A DNA stretch of 64,000 bases from Xanthobacter autotrophicus Py2 (lineage in GTDB: Bacteria > Pseudomonadota > Alphaproteobacteria > Rhizobiales > Xanthobacteraceae): contig CP000782.1 of NCBI GenBank assembly GCA_000017645.1, positions 186,001 through 250,000 on the forward strand, read 5' to 3'. The notes under the pieces were generated by a model, which was given only the letters and a program-made list of their open reading frames with translations, was not told where the DNA came from and searched no databases. Shown here one piece after another: positions 1-9,330 of the stretch; the stretch's first letter is position 1, and every line of letters starts with the position of its first letter. The translations under genes and the position numbers were made by a program.

Positions 1-328
1 CGACCCCGCGTCGCACGTAGATTTGCGTGAGCTCGGTGAGCTCGCTCTCCGGCTGCTCGGCGAGCTCGCGCTGCTCCTTGCGCAGATCGGCGTTCTCGGT
101 ATCGGCCTGCGAGCTCACCGAAACGTATTCGCCCGCCGCCATCGACATGGCGCCGGCCACAAGGCTCGCGACACCCGCGACCAGGATCTCCGACGCATTG
201 GTCGATGCCGCCGCGACGCCCACCATGAGGCTTGCCGTCGAAATGATGCCGTCGTTGGCGCCAAGGACGGCGGCGCGCAGCCAGCCGATGCGCTCGATCA
301 GATGGTTTTCGCGGTGAGGAGGTTTCAT
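1..328 (-). CDS. VIT/CCC1-family metal transporter, N-terminal part
   Basis: The start codon is at 328 and the gene runs off the left edge, so about 109 residues are visible. The product starts MKPPHRENHLIERIGWLRAA and continues with LGANDGIISTASLMVG and a small-residue-rich helix ending AGEYVSVSSQAD. That order, including the NDGI and GEY(V/I)S signatures, is typical of the VIT1/CCC1 family of iron and manganese exporters, which sit in the inner membrane and lower cytosolic Fe(II) or Mn(II). The end of the visible part (ENADLRKEQREL) matches the charged cytoplasmic helix after the second membrane span. The metal cannot be read from this fragment. It probably marks chromosomal flanking DNA. 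Confidence 0.85.
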   Translation of the reverse strand, partial: MKPPHRENHLIERIGWLRAAVLGANDGIISTASLMVGVAAASTNASEILVAGVASLVAGAMSMAAGEYVSVSSQADTENADLRKEQRELAEQPESELTELTQIYVRRGV

Positions 329-412
329 GGTGATACCTGCTGGGAGGACCTACGGATTGGCGCGCAACATAGTGCCAGGGGGAACCGGTCTGCACCAATT
401 TTTAGAACAAAT

Positions 413-727
413 CTAATCAGTCTGGATGACGATGCGATGAGGCGCTTGGCCGCCAGATGACAACTTTGCGGGCGCCCCGATGCGCCTGACTGTGGGATCC
501 TGGGTCGCCGGCTCGCGCGTCGGAGGTGCGAATTTGTCGAGAACCGGAATGCCGACAGGGACTTGCTCATCGAACCGTCCCCAGAAGTGAAGCGGGAGTT
601 TATCCTCACAGCACCAATCGAACAGCAGATCACTCTCGGAAACATAGGCAACGGCGGCATCCACACGTTCCGTATGTTCTGTGGCGTTCAGAATGATGTT
701 GCGGAGATAGCCGCCGACTATATCCAT
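413..727 (-). pseudogene. PLD-like domain protein, N-terminal remnant
   Basis: The first ~65 codons read as the N-terminus of a phospholipase-D-like nuclease-fold protein: IILNATEHTERVDAAVAYVS, then LLFDWCCEDKLPLHFWGRFDE and VPVGIPVLDKF. After about codon 66 the resemblance stops and the frame ends in low-complexity sequence, with no HxK catalytic motif. I read it as a truncated gene, broken near 530. The family call rests on the DWC...PL.FWGRFD.. pattern remembered from family members. A genuine short protein cannot be excluded. Confidence 0.5.
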
Positions 728-848
728 TCAGCAGTAAATTCACGTCACGCGACCCGCCCAGCCATAACCTCGCCTTTGACCTTGACCTATTTCAAGGCTC
801 GGACCTCAGCAATATGGTCGGAGTGCTTCAAAACCTGAAGTGAATGAC

Positions 849-889
849 GGCGTCGCCCTTCGAGCCGGGCTGTAGGCTGCGCCGAAGCC
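849..889. repeat. 41-bp dispersed hairpin repeat, copy 1
   Basis: This 41-bp segment recurs at 44017-44057 with only four differences. It contains a short hairpin (GGCT, loop, AGCC) towards its right end. Copy 1 lies about 110 bp upstream of the small gene at 999, in a 271-bp stretch (728-998) without a convincing gene. Copy 2 lies just after a RES toxin gene. The function is unknown. It may be part of a structured leader or a small mobile repeat. Confidence 0.6.
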
Positions 890-998
890 CCGAGGTTAGG
901 TCTTCTCCCTGGCGGGCGGCCATCCCTGACGCGGTCCGGGCGAATGCCGCCCGAGGAAGGGAAGGCGGGGGTTCATGCTGAGTGCGCTGTGACGGTGG

Positions 999-1268
999 AT
1001 GGAGGGGCGAAGGCAGATCCGCCGGAGATGGCAGGCAGACGCGCGTCGTCTGATGCAGCATGACGAATTTGGCGCGTACTACGAGGCGCAGCGACTGGCT
1101 GCTCGGGCCCGTGCGTGCGGTCAAGCCGGCGAGTTCATCCATTGGGGTAAGGTGGCGGCCGAGGTGGCGAGAATCTCGCCGCACGCGCCGATGGACCTCG
1201 CCGTGGTCCAGGCGATCGTGGACGATGAGACGCGATGTGGGGGAGTTTTTCGCAGTCGGGACGATTGA
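999..1268 (+). CDS. Hypothetical protein, 89 residues
   Basis: The 89-residue product begins MEGRRQIRRRWQADARRLMQ and is mostly charged and helical, with the stretch AVVQAIVDDE near the end. No family is recognised. In its favour: the product is Arg-rich at the N-terminus and acidic later, the ATG follows a purine-rich stretch (gacggtgg), and codon use is alphaproteobacterial. Against it: overlapping frames of similar length exist. After it, 1269-1609 holds no confident gene, only GC-rich, hairpin-prone sequence. Confidence 0.45.
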   Translation: MEGRRQIRRRWQADARRLMQHDEFGAYYEAQRLAARARACGQAGEFIHWGKVAAEVARISPHAPMDLAVVQAIVDDETRCGGVFRSRDD

Positions 1269-1609
1269 TCGGACAGCTGCGCCGCCGCCGCTTCGGCAAA
1301 GCACTGAAGCCTTCTGACCTGAGGTGCGGCGCGGGGCCGGGCGTGTACCGGTACGGCCATGTGGTTCGGCGTTCGGAAAAAGGAGTGTGCGAGAGGGCAC
1401 GGACACCTTCGCGCCGAGTCCGACCCCGCTCTCCTTGGATGGCTTTCCTGGTCCTCCGCCCGGCCTTCCACGATCAACCCACAAAAGGGGTCGGCTATGC
1501 AGAGCATGCCGCCGCTGCGGCTTTGCCTGCGCGGTGATCGCGGCCGGTTGAGGACACTGACGGACGCCATCGAGCGGGGATCGGCCTCGCTCCAAGATGG
1601 AGCCCTCAG

Positions 1610-1792
1610 ATGTCGCACGATCTTTTCCTCGCCCAGTCCCACGCGTTCCAGCTCGCTCGCACCCTGATGGTCCCGGTCACGCTGTTCGAGGTCGATGGAG
1701 AATTCGGCGTCATGCCGAGCGACGAACTCGACGACGCCGACGTGGTCGTCGTCCACGAATACGATCCCCACCAGTTCGGCCCGGCTCATTGA
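1610..1792 (+). CDS. Hypothetical acidic protein, 60 residues
   Basis: The 60-residue product starts MSHDLFLAQSHAFQLARTLM and goes on VPVTLFEVDGEFGVMPSDEL, then an Asp/Val-rich stretch. Its pattern of hydrophobic strands (VPVTLFEV, ADVVVVHEYD) looks like a small folded domain. A GGAG lies about 10 bases before the ATG. It is preceded by a long GC-rich leader (1320-1600), like other small genes of this element. No family is recognised. The 232 bp after it (1793-2024) contain no gene that I can support. Confidence 0.5.
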   Translation: MSHDLFLAQSHAFQLARTLMVPVTLFEVDGEFGVMPSDELDDADVVVVHEYDPHQFGPAH

Positions 1793-2024
1793 GCCGGGTT
1801 CGCCCGGACGAGTACGTGCCGCTCGCGAGCGGGCGGCCGCAAGGGAAGCTGCGCCGTGGCTGGGTCGAAGTCAGGGCGCTGCGCGCCCTGCAGGATTCAT
1901 CAGTTGCCAGCCGCGCCCTTGCCCCCTTCGCTCTTCGCGGAGGCATGGAATGGTCCCGCGGCGTGCGGGATGAGGAAAATTCAAGCGGGAAAGGTCCGAC
2001 GCGAAGGCGCGTTTGGAGAATAAG

Positions 2025-3002
2025 ATGGAAAAGACGGATATCGAGGAGCTGAGGAGCCGTGTGCCCTGCGCGGCTGCGCTCCAAAAGGCTGGGTTCGCGA
2101 TCGATCTGAAGGAGAGCACGCGCAGGGCGGTCAAGTACCGGCGCGGTGACGACATCATTATCGTCATCCATCACGGCAAGGGCTGGTTCGATGCACGGTC
2201 CGAAGCCAAGGGTGACGTGTTCTCGCTTGTCGAGCATCTCGATGGTGTCGGCTTTGTGGAGGTGCTGCAGCGGGTTTCGGACCTGGTTGGCTTCGTGCCG
2301 AACGAGCCCGTCTGGACGAGGGAGGCCCGCGAGCACGATCCCGACCTTGGCATTCCCGATCGCTGGCGCGCGCGGCGCAAGCCATGGCCCGGCTCCATGA
2401 CCTGGCGCTATCTCCGCGGCGAGCGCGCTCTTCCCGAGACGATCATCCGCGCTGCAATCCAGCAGGATCGCCTCCGAGAAGGGCCTCGCGGCAGCATGTG
2501 GGCAGCCCATGTCGACGAGACCGGCGCGGTTACGGGCTGGGAGGAGCGCGGCCCCGAATGGCGCGGTTTCGCCCGCGGCGGCGGCAAGGTCCTGTTCCGC
2601 CTCGGGCCGGTCGGTGCCCGCCGGCTCTGTGTTACCGAGGCTGCGATCGACGCGATGAGCCTCGCCGCGATTGAAAGCCAGCACTCCGACAGCCTCTATC
2701 TCAGCACTGGCGGCGGATGGGCGCCAGCGACCGAAGCCGCCATCCGGCTGCTCGCATCACGCCATGGCGCCCTGCTTGTGGCGGCTACCGACAACAATGC
2801 GCAGGGCGAGGTCTTTGCCGAACGAATCGCGACGATCGCCGTGGCGACGACCGCCGACTACAGACGGCAAAAGCCCGAGCATGAGGATTGGAACGAAGAT
2901 CTGCGCGCCAGAAAGAGGAGGGAAGAAGAGGGAAGGAAACCGGCTGCCGCATGCCCGCCGGCCGCGTCAAGGGTGAAGCTTCGCCCGCTGCGCGGCCCTT
3001 GA
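2025..3002 (+). CDS. DUF3991/Toprim-domain primase-like protein
   Basis: The 325-residue product has an N-terminal DUF3991-like region (CAAALQKAGFAIDLKES, then WFDARSEAKGDVFSLVEHLD) and a C-terminal Toprim-like region with RRLCVTEAAIDAMSLAAIE and ALLVAATDNNAQGE, which hold the acidic residues expected for metal binding. Such proteins are common on rhizobial plasmids and integrative elements, where they are thought to act in DNA replication or processing. The usual N-terminal zinc finger is not evident. The start at 2025 is chosen because GGAGAA lies 4 bases upstream. An in-frame TTG at 2013 also exists. A stem formed by GTCAAGGG and CCCTTGAC spans the 3' end and may belong to the leader of the next gene. 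Confidence 0.8.
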   Translation: MEKTDIEELRSRVPCAAALQKAGFAIDLKESTRRAVKYRRGDDIIIVIHHGKGWFDARSEAKGDVFSLVEHLDGVGFVEVLQRVSDLVGFVPNEPVWTREAREHDPDLGIPDRWRARRKPWPGSMTWRYLRGERALPETIIRAAIQQDRLREGPRGSMWAAHVDETGAVTGWEERGPEWRGFARGGGKVLFRLGPVGARRLCVTEAAIDAMSLAAIESQHSDSLYLSTGGGWAPATEAAIRLLASRHGALLVAATDNNAQGEVFAERIATIAVATTADYRRQKPEHEDWNEDLRARKRREEEGRKPAAACPPAASRVKLRPLRGP

Positions 3003-3113
3003 CCCGCCCGGACTTCGATGCGGCCGCGGGGAGAGATCCTGAAGGGCTGAAGATGATGGTGATCCAAGAGGATGCGCCGCGCTCCAGCCCGACGAGGCTG
3101 AAGGAGCCCCGAC

Positions 3114-3719
3114 ATGACTCTCTCCACCCCTATCCGCAAGGTGTTTCAAGGCGTTCCCGACCGGCGCCAGATGTTCCGGATGTTCGACCGTCACGCGCAG
3201 CGACCCTTCCGCTGGGACGGCGATGCGAGCGCGCTCTACACCGGCGAATGGTTCGAAACCAGCCCCGTCGACCACGACTATATGTTCGAGATCCTGCCGC
3301 CGCTCTGGATGCGCGGCGACATGTTCGCCATGCGCGAATTCCTGACCGGCAGCGTCACCGGCGTCTTCTTCGCGCTGATGATCGATGGTCGGGTCCGTCA
3401 TTTCCACGGCTATTGCGATCTCGCCGACACGGCTTCGCCAGAGCGGATGCGTGCCGCGATCATCAACCGGGAATCGCGCCCGGTGAAGGCGATGACGCGA
3501 ACCGAGCGCCTCGAGCACATCTGGAGCGCGACGCATGACGACTATCGCGGCTATGCCGGGGACCGCTGGCCGGAGGCCGATCGCGGCAAGCGCACCGTGC
3601 TGTTTTACGGCGGACGGCAAGGCACCAGCCTGGTCCTGCTCGACGGGCTGACCGACGCGCAGGTCTCCGCCAAGCTGCCGGTGCATCTGCGCTACCTGCC
3701 CGACGCGATCGCGGCGTGA
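3114..3719 (+). CDS. DUF1419 domain protein
   Basis: This 201-residue protein matches DUF1419 as I know it: TLSTPIRKVFQGVPDRRQMF, HYMFEILPPLW-type centre (VDHDYMFEILPPLWMRGDMF) and REFLTGSVTGVFFAL. The family is confined largely to rhizobial plasmids and conjugative elements and has no established function. It is the first gene of a tight pair with the DUF3085 gene, whose start lies 10 bases after this stop. The leader before it (2935-3113) contains an 8-bp stem around 2960-3002. A computationally found DUF3085 RNA motif has been reported upstream of such genes, and this leader is the place to test for it. Confidence 0.8.
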   Translation: MTLSTPIRKVFQGVPDRRQMFRMFDRHAQRPFRWDGDASALYTGEWFETSPVDHDYMFEILPPLWMRGDMFAMREFLTGSVTGVFFALMIDGRVRHFHGYCDLADTASPERMRAAIINRESRPVKAMTRTERLEHIWSATHDDYRGYAGDRWPEADRGKRTVLFYGGRQGTSLVLLDGLTDAQVSAKLPVHLRYLPDAIAA

Positions 3720-3729
3720 GGTGGCGATC

Positions 3730-4128
3730 ATGTTCACCTTCCCCGTGCAGGAAGTCCGCGCCGTCATCGCCCGCGGAAAATCCGACGGCGCGACCAATGG
3801 CGGCTACCGCAATCCCCATTACGGTCTCGCCCCGGGCAAAGACGAACGGCTCGGCCTATGGCTCGTCGGCGATGAAGGGGTGTACCTCCTCTCAAACGGC
3901 AAGCTCGCCGAGGGGCAACGCGCCCTCGTCTGCTACGCCGAGGAGTGCGATCCGAAGACCAATCCCGACTACTGGCACTACAAGCGCCAGCACTTCGGCG
4001 GCGATGACGGGATCGAATTCCTCGACGCCGTCGAGCTCGAGAGGCTGATGGCCGCCGTCCCCGGCGCCACGCACCTGACGATCGTGACCACCGACACCAG
4101 CCTGTCGCTCGCCCTGATCCGCCGCTGA
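3730..4128 (+). CDS. DUF3085 domain protein
   Basis: The 132-residue product (MFTFPVQEVRAVIARGKSDG, GGYRNPHYGL, LWLVGDEGVYLLSNGKL, CDPKTNPDYWHYKRQHFGGD) fits the DUF3085 family of small plasmid and phage proteins of unknown role. The ATG at 3730 is preferred over an in-frame GTG at 3721 because GAGGTGG sits 5 bases before the ATG. It is translationally close to the DUF1419 gene, so the two are probably co-transcribed. A strong GC hairpin follows at 4179-4199. Confidence 0.75.
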   Translation: MFTFPVQEVRAVIARGKSDGATNGGYRNPHYGLAPGKDERLGLWLVGDEGVYLLSNGKLAEGQRALVCYAEECDPKTNPDYWHYKRQHFGGDDGIEFLDAVELERLMAAVPGATHLTIVTTDTSLSLALIRR

Positions 4129-4178
4129 CCCGGCGGGCGGACCTCGCCCACCCTTCCCGACTATCGAACGTGTCACAC

Positions 4179-4199
4179 CCCCGCCGGCCTCCGGCGGGG
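4179..4199 (+). terminator. GC-rich hairpin after DUF3085
   Basis: A perfect 9-bp stem (CCCCGCCGG / CCGGCGGGG) with a 3-base loop lies between the DUF3085 stop and the methylase-helicase start 38 bp later. There is no T-run, so it may be a pause or mRNA-stability element, not a full intrinsic terminator. Confidence 0.45.
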
Positions 4200-4236
4200 C
4201 CGATGGCGCGCGCCTTCATCACAGGAGACATTCCCC

Positions 4237-7200
4237 ATGGCGCAAGATGACCCCTTCACCCTCGATCTCTTCGGCAACACCGCGCTCTCGTCCGACCTCG
4301 GCCTCGGCGTCACCGCATTCTCGGCGAGCTTCACCGAGGGACCGGACGACGACGATCCACCGCCCATGACGCCGGCGCCGGCCGCGCCGATGGCTTCGGT
4401 TGAAAGGCGATCCGTCGCGTGCCCTGCCGAGACGGGTGAGAACTTTCATCTCACCGGGACGCGCCAGCTTGCCCGCTCGTGGAAGGACCGGGCCCGTGAC
4501 AATCTCGCCGCCATTCGCCTGGCAGCCGAGATCGAAGCGGCACAGCGACCTGCCATCGCCGACGAGCAGGCCGCACTGATCCGGTTCACCGGCTTCGGCG
4601 CGTCCGATCTCGCCAATGGCGTGTTTCGCCGCCCCGGTGAGGATCGGTTCCGGAAGGGCTGGGAGGCGCTCGGCGCCGGGGTGGAGGAAGCCGTGAGCAG
4701 CGCGGACTACGCCTCGCTCGCACGCTGCACGCAGTACGCCCACTTCACGCCCGAATATATCGTCCGTGCCATCTGGGCCGGCCTGCTACGTCTCGGCTGG
4801 CGCGGTGGGCGGGTGCTGGAGCCCGGCATCGGCACAGGACTCTTCCCCGCGCTGATGCCGGACAACTTGCGATCCGTCTCTCACGTCACCGGCATCGAGA
4901 TCGATCCTGTCACGGCGCGGATCGCCCGGCTCCTTCAGCCGCGCGCTCGGATCGTCACAGGCGACTTTGCCCGCGTCGACCTGCCGGCGCATTTCGATCT
5001 AGCGATCGGCAATCCGCCCTTCTCCGACCGCGCCGTGCGCTCGGATCGCGCTTTCCGGTCGCTTGGCCTGCGGCTGCACGACTACTTCATCGCCAAGTCG
5101 ATCAATCGGCTGAAGCCGGGCGCGCTCGCCGCGTTTGTCACCTCGCACGGAACGATGGACAAGGCGGATGCGACCGCCCGCGAGCACATCGCCACCATGG
5201 CCGATCTCATCGGCGCAATCCGCTTGCCCGAGGGCAGCTTTCGCACCGATGCCGGCACCGATGTGGTGGTCGACATCCTGTTCTTCCGCCGGCGCCGGGA
5301 CGGCGAGCCCGAGGGCGATCAGTCCTGGCTCGACCTTGAGGAGGTGCGCCCTGCGACCGAGGACGAGGCTGCCATCCGTGTCAATAGCTGGTTCGCGCGC
5401 CATCCGGGCATGGTGCTCGGAACACATGGGCTGACCTCCGGCCCCTTCGGCGAGACCTATACGTGCAGGCCGCGCGAGGGCGAGGATCTCGACGCGGGCC
5501 TTGCCGCGGCGCTTACCTTCCTTCCGGAAGGCATCTATGACGGCGAGCCCGAGCCAATCGAGGCCGAGCTCTCCGATGACCCGAGCCCGACCGCCGACCT
5601 GCCCGACGCGTCTCGGGCGCGGGAGGGCAGCTATTTCGTCGACAGCCGTCATGGCCTCATGCAGCTCGTCGACGGAACCCCGGTCGCGATCCGCGTGCGC
5701 AACAGGCGCAGCCCCGAGGGCATTCCGGAAAAGCACGTCCGCATTCTCCGCAAGCTGATCCCGATCCGCGACGCGGTCCGCGAGGTGCTGAAGGCCCAGG
5801 AGTTCGACAGGCCGTGGAAGCCGGCACAGGTGAAGCTGCGCATCGCCTGGTCGAACTTCGTGCGCGACTTTGGTCCCATCAACACCACCGTCGTCTCGAC
5901 CAGCGAGGACGAGGACACCGGCGAAGTGCGCGAGACGCACCGCCGCCCGAACATCCAGCCCTTCCTGGACGATCCCGATTGCTGGCTGGTCGCTTCGATC
6001 GAGGACTACGACCTCGAGAGCAATACGGCCAAGCCCGGCCCCATCTTCACCGAGCGGGTCATCGCGCCGCCACCGGCGCCGATCATCACGTCGTCGGCCG
6101 ATGCGCTCGCCGTGGTGCTCAACGAGCGCGGTCATGTCGATCCCGACCACATTGCCGAGCTGCTGCACCGGGATGTCGAGGATGTCACCGCCGAACTCGG
6201 CAATGCCATCTTCCGCGATCCGGGCGACGGCTCCTGGCAGGCCGCCGACGCCTATCTCTCAGGTGCCGTCCGCTCGAAGCTCGTCACCGCGCAGGCCGTG
6301 GCCGCGCTCGATCCAGCCTATCAGCGCAATGTCACCGCGTTGCAGGCCGTGCAGCCGGCCGACCTTCGGCCCTCCGACATCACCGCGCGTCTCGGCGCGC
6401 CGTGGATCCCGGCCGCCGATGTCGTCGCGTTCGTGCGGGAAACCATGGGCGCCGAGATCAAGATCCATCACATGCCGGAGCTGGCCTCCTGGACCGTCGA
6501 GGCGCGGCAGCTCGGATATATGGCGGCCGGCACGTCGGAGTGGGGGACCGACCGGCGGCACGCCGGCCAGCTCCTCTCGGACGCCCTCAACTCTTCCGTG
6601 CCGCAGATCTTCGACATCGTGAAGGACGGCGACAGCGAGCGCCGGGTGCTCAATGTCGTCGACACAGAAGCAGCTAAAGAGAAGCTCACCAAGATCAAGA
6701 CCGCGTTCCAGAAGTGGATCTGGAGCGACCCCGACCGGACCGACCGGCTGGCGCGGGTCTACAATGACCGCTTCAACAATATCGCGCCACGCGCCTTCAA
6801 CGGCGAGCATCTCCAGCTTCCGGGCGCCTCAGGCACCTTTTCGCTTTATGGGCACCAGAAGCGGGTCATCTGGCGCATCATCTCTTCCGGCAGCACCTAC
6901 GTCGCCCACGCTGTCGGCGCCGGCAAGACCATGTCGATCGCCGCCGCCATCATGGAGCAGCGCCGGCTCGGGCTGATCGCCAAGGCCATGCTCGTGGTCC
7001 CCGGACACTGTCTGGCCCAGGCCGCACGCGAGTTCCTGGCGCTCTATCCGAACGCCCGCATCCTCGTCGCCGACGAGACCAATTTCACCAAGGACAAGCG
7101 TCACCGCTTCCTGTCGCGCGCGGCGACGGCGACCTGGGACGCCATCATCATCACCCACAGCGCCTTTCGCTTCATCGGCGTGCCGTCGGCTTTCGAGCAG

Positions 7201-9330
7201 AAGATGATCCAGGACGAGCTGGAACTCTACGAGGAGCTGCTGACCAAGGTCGAGAGCGACGACCGCGTCTCGCGCAAGCGGCTGGAGCGACTGAAGGAGG
7301 GGTTGAAGGAGCGGCTCGAGGCACTCGCGACGCGCAAGGACAACCTGCTGACCATCTCGGAGATCGGCGTCGATCAGATCATCGTCGATGAAGCGCAGGA
7401 GTTCCGTAAGCTCAGCTTCGCCACCAACATGTCGACCCTGAAGGGCGTCGATCCGAACGGCTCGCAGCGCGCCTGGGACCTGTTCGTCAAATCCCGCTTC
7501 ATCGAGACGAAGAACCCGGGCAGGGCGCTTGTGCTGGCTTCCGGCACGCCGATCACCAACACCCTCGGAGAAATGTTCACCGTGCAGCGGCTGCTCGGGC
7601 ATGCGGCACTGCGCGAACGCGGCCTGCACGAGTTCGACGCCTGGGCCTCGACCTTCGGCGACGCTTCCACCGAGCTCGAGCTGCAGCCTTCGGGCAAATA
7701 CAAGCCGGTGACGCGCTTCGCGCGGTTCGTGAATGTCCCCGAGCTGATCGCCATGTTCCGCTCGTTTGCCGACGTGGTGATGCCGGCGGACCTTCGCGAC
7801 CATGTGAAGGTTCCGGAGATCTCCGGCGGCAAGCGCCAGATCATCACCGTGCCGCCGAGCGCGGCGTTCAAGGCCTATCAGCGCCTGCTCGACGCCCGCA
7901 TCACCGCCATCGAGCAGCGGGACCGTCCCCCAGAGCCCGGTGATGACATCCTGCTGTCCGTCATCACCGACGGGCGCCATGCCGCGATCGATCTGCGGCT
8001 GGTCGATCCCGACAATGACAATGAGCCCGGAAACAAGCTCAACCAGCTCGTCGCGAACGCCTTCCGCATCTGGCAGGAAACGGCGGAAAACACCTATGTC
8101 CGCGGCAACGGGAAGTCCTACGAGCTGCCCGGCGCCGCGCAGATGATCTTTTCCGATCTCGGCACGCTCGGTGTCGAGAAAAGTCGAGGCTTCTCGGCCT
8201 ACCGCTGGATCCGCGACGAATTGGTCCGGCTGGGCGTGCCCGCCGCCGAAATCGCCTTCATCCAGGACTACAAGAAGTCCGACGCGAAGCAGCGCTTGTT
8301 CGGCGATGTCCGGGCTGGGAAGGTCCGCTTCCTTCTCGGCAGCTCGGACACGATGGGAACGGGCGTCAACGCGCAGCTGCGGCTGAAGGCGCTGCATCAC
8401 CTCGATGTGCCATGGCTGCCGTCCCAGATCGAGCAACGTGAAGGCAGGATCGCGAGGCAAGGCAATCAGCATGACGTCATCGACATCTTTGCCTACGCGA
8501 CGCTCGGTTCGCTCGACGCCAGGATGTGGCAGAACAACGAGCGAAAGGCCCGGTTCATTGCCGCGGCGCTCTCCGGCGACACCTCGATTCGCAGGCTTGA
8601 CGACATGGGCGAGGGGCAGGCATCGCAGTTCGCCATGGCGAAGGCCATCGCCAGCGGCGACCAGCGCCTGATGCAGAAGGCGGGGCTGGAAGCCGAGATT
8701 GCGCGGCTAGATCGCCTGCGCGCCGCCCATGTCGACGACCAGCATGCCATTCGCCGCCAGATCCGCGATGCCGAGCGCGAGATCGAGATTTCGGCCCGGC
8801 GCATCGCCGAGATCGGGCAGGACATCGAACGGCTCGCGCCGACCTTGGGCGATGCCTTCGCCATAACCGTGACCGGGAACCGCCATGCCGAGCGCAAGGG
8901 GGCCGGCCGCGCTCTGATGAAGGAGATCCTCACCCTCATCCAACTCCAGCAGGAGGGAGAAGTCGTCATCGCCTCGCTCCGCGGTTTCGATCTCGCATTC
9001 CATGGCGAGCGGGTCGGACGCGACGGCTTCCACTACGCCATAATGCTGCTGCGGACCGGCGCAGACTACGAGATCGATCTGCCCGTCGCAGTCACGCCGC
9101 TCGGCGCCGTCGCCCGGCTCGAGCACGCGCTGTCGGGTTTCGAGGAGGAACAGGAAGGATATGGGCAGCGACTGACCAATGCCCGCCGTCGCCTCGCTTC
9201 CTATCACGCGCGCGAGGGCGGCGCATTCGCCTTCGCCGACGAGCTGGAGACGAAGCGCACGCAGCTCGCCGAGATCGAGGCTGATCTTGCGAACGATACG
9301 GAGAGTTCCCGTGATCGGATTGCTGCTTAG
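4237..9330 (+). CDS. Adenine-specific DNA methylase-helicase fusion
   Basis: This 1697-residue protein joins an N6-adenine methyltransferase to an SF2 helicase. The methylase has the SAM motif VLEPGIGTGLF (near residue 193) and catalytic NPPF (residues 259-262). The helicase has Walker A GAGKT (near 895), a DEAQ box (VDEAQEF, near 1051) and motif VI QREGRIARQGN (near 1405). A charged coiled region ends the protein. The architecture is that of the plasmid and phage N12-class methylase-helicases, related to DarB-type antirestriction proteins. A role in protecting incoming DNA or in element maintenance is inferred. Its TAG stop is the first triplet of an inserted repeat (9328-9533), so the original C-terminus may have been slightly longer. 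Confidence 0.85.
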   Translation: MAQDDPFTLDLFGNTALSSDLGLGVTAFSASFTEGPDDDDPPPMTPAPAAPMASVERRSVACPAETGENFHLTGTRQLARSWKDRARDNLAAIRLAAEIEAAQRPAIADEQAALIRFTGFGASDLANGVFRRPGEDRFRKGWEALGAGVEEAVSSADYASLARCTQYAHFTPEYIVRAIWAGLLRLGWRGGRVLEPGIGTGLFPALMPDNLRSVSHVTGIEIDPVTARIARLLQPRARIVTGDFARVDLPAHFDLAIGNPPFSDRAVRSDRAFRSLGLRLHDYFIAKSINRLKPGALAAFVTSHGTMDKADATAREHIATMADLIGAIRLPEGSFRTDAGTDVVVDILFFRRRRDGEPEGDQSWLDLEEVRPATEDEAAIRVNSWFARHPGMVLGTHGLTSGPFGETYTCRPREGEDLDAGLAAALTFLPEGIYDGEPEPIEAELSDDPSPTADLPDASRAREGSYFVDSRHGLMQLVDGTPVAIRVRNRRSPEGIPEKHVRILRKLIPIRDAVREVLKAQEFDRPWKPAQVKLRIAWSNFVRDFGPINTTVVSTSEDEDTGEVRETHRRPNIQPFLDDPDCWLVASIEDYDLESNTAKPGPIFTERVIAPPPAPIITSSADALAVVLNERGHVDPDHIAELLHRDVEDVTAELGNAIFRDPGDGSWQAADAYLSGAVRSKLVTAQAVAALDPAYQRNVTALQAVQPADLRPSDITARLGAPWIPAADVVAFVRETMGAEIKIHHMPELASWTVEARQLGYMAAGTSEWGTDRRHAGQLLSDALNSSVPQIFDIVKDGDSERRVLNVVDTEAAKEKLTKIKTAFQKWIWSDPDRTDRLARVYNDRFNNIAPRAFNGEHLQLPGASGTFSLYGHQKRVIWRIISSGSTYVAHAVGAGKTMSIAAAIMEQRRLGLIAKAMLVVPGHCLAQAAREFLALYPNARILVADETNFTKDKRHRFLSRAATATWDAIIITHSAFRFIGVPSAFEQKMIQDELELYEELLTKVESDDRVSRKRLERLKEGLKERLEALATRKDNLLTISEIGVDQIIVDEAQEFRKLSFATNMSTLKGVDPNGSQRAWDLFVKSRFIETKNPGRALVLASGTPITNTLGEMFTVQRLLGHAALRERGLHEFDAWASTFGDASTELELQPSGKYKPVTRFARFVNVPELIAMFRSFADVVMPADLRDHVKVPEISGGKRQIITVPPSAAFKAYQRLLDARITAIEQRDRPPEPGDDILLSVITDGRHAAIDLRLVDPDNDNEPGNKLNQLVANAFRIWQETAENTYVRGNGKSYELPGAAQMIFSDLGTLGVEKSRGFSAYRWIRDELVRLGVPAAEIAFIQDYKKSDAKQRLFGDVRAGKVRFLLGSSDTMGTGVNAQLRLKALHHLDVPWLPSQIEQREGRIARQGNQHDVIDIFAYATLGSLDARMWQNNERKARFIAAALSGDTSIRRLDDMGEGQASQFAMAKAIASGDQRLMQKAGLEAEIARLDRLRAAHVDDQHAIRRQIRDAEREIEISARRIAEIGQDIERLAPTLGDAFAITVTGNRHAERKGAGRALMKEILTLIQLQQEGEVVIASLRGFDLAFHGERVGRDGFHYAIMLLRTGADYEIDLPVAVTPLGAVARLEHALSGFEEEQEGYGQRLTNARRRLASYHAREGGAFAFADELETKRTQLAEIEADLANDTESSRDRIAA

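Noticed and set aside
999..1789. Several overlapping frames of 60-220 codons on both strands
   Set aside because: Only the frames at 999 and 1610 have plausible starts and composition. The others look like shadows in GC-rich leader DNA.
6829..8472. 547-codon minus-strand open frame
   Set aside because: It is antisense to the helicase domain and has no motifs. It is a by-product of GC-rich codon use.
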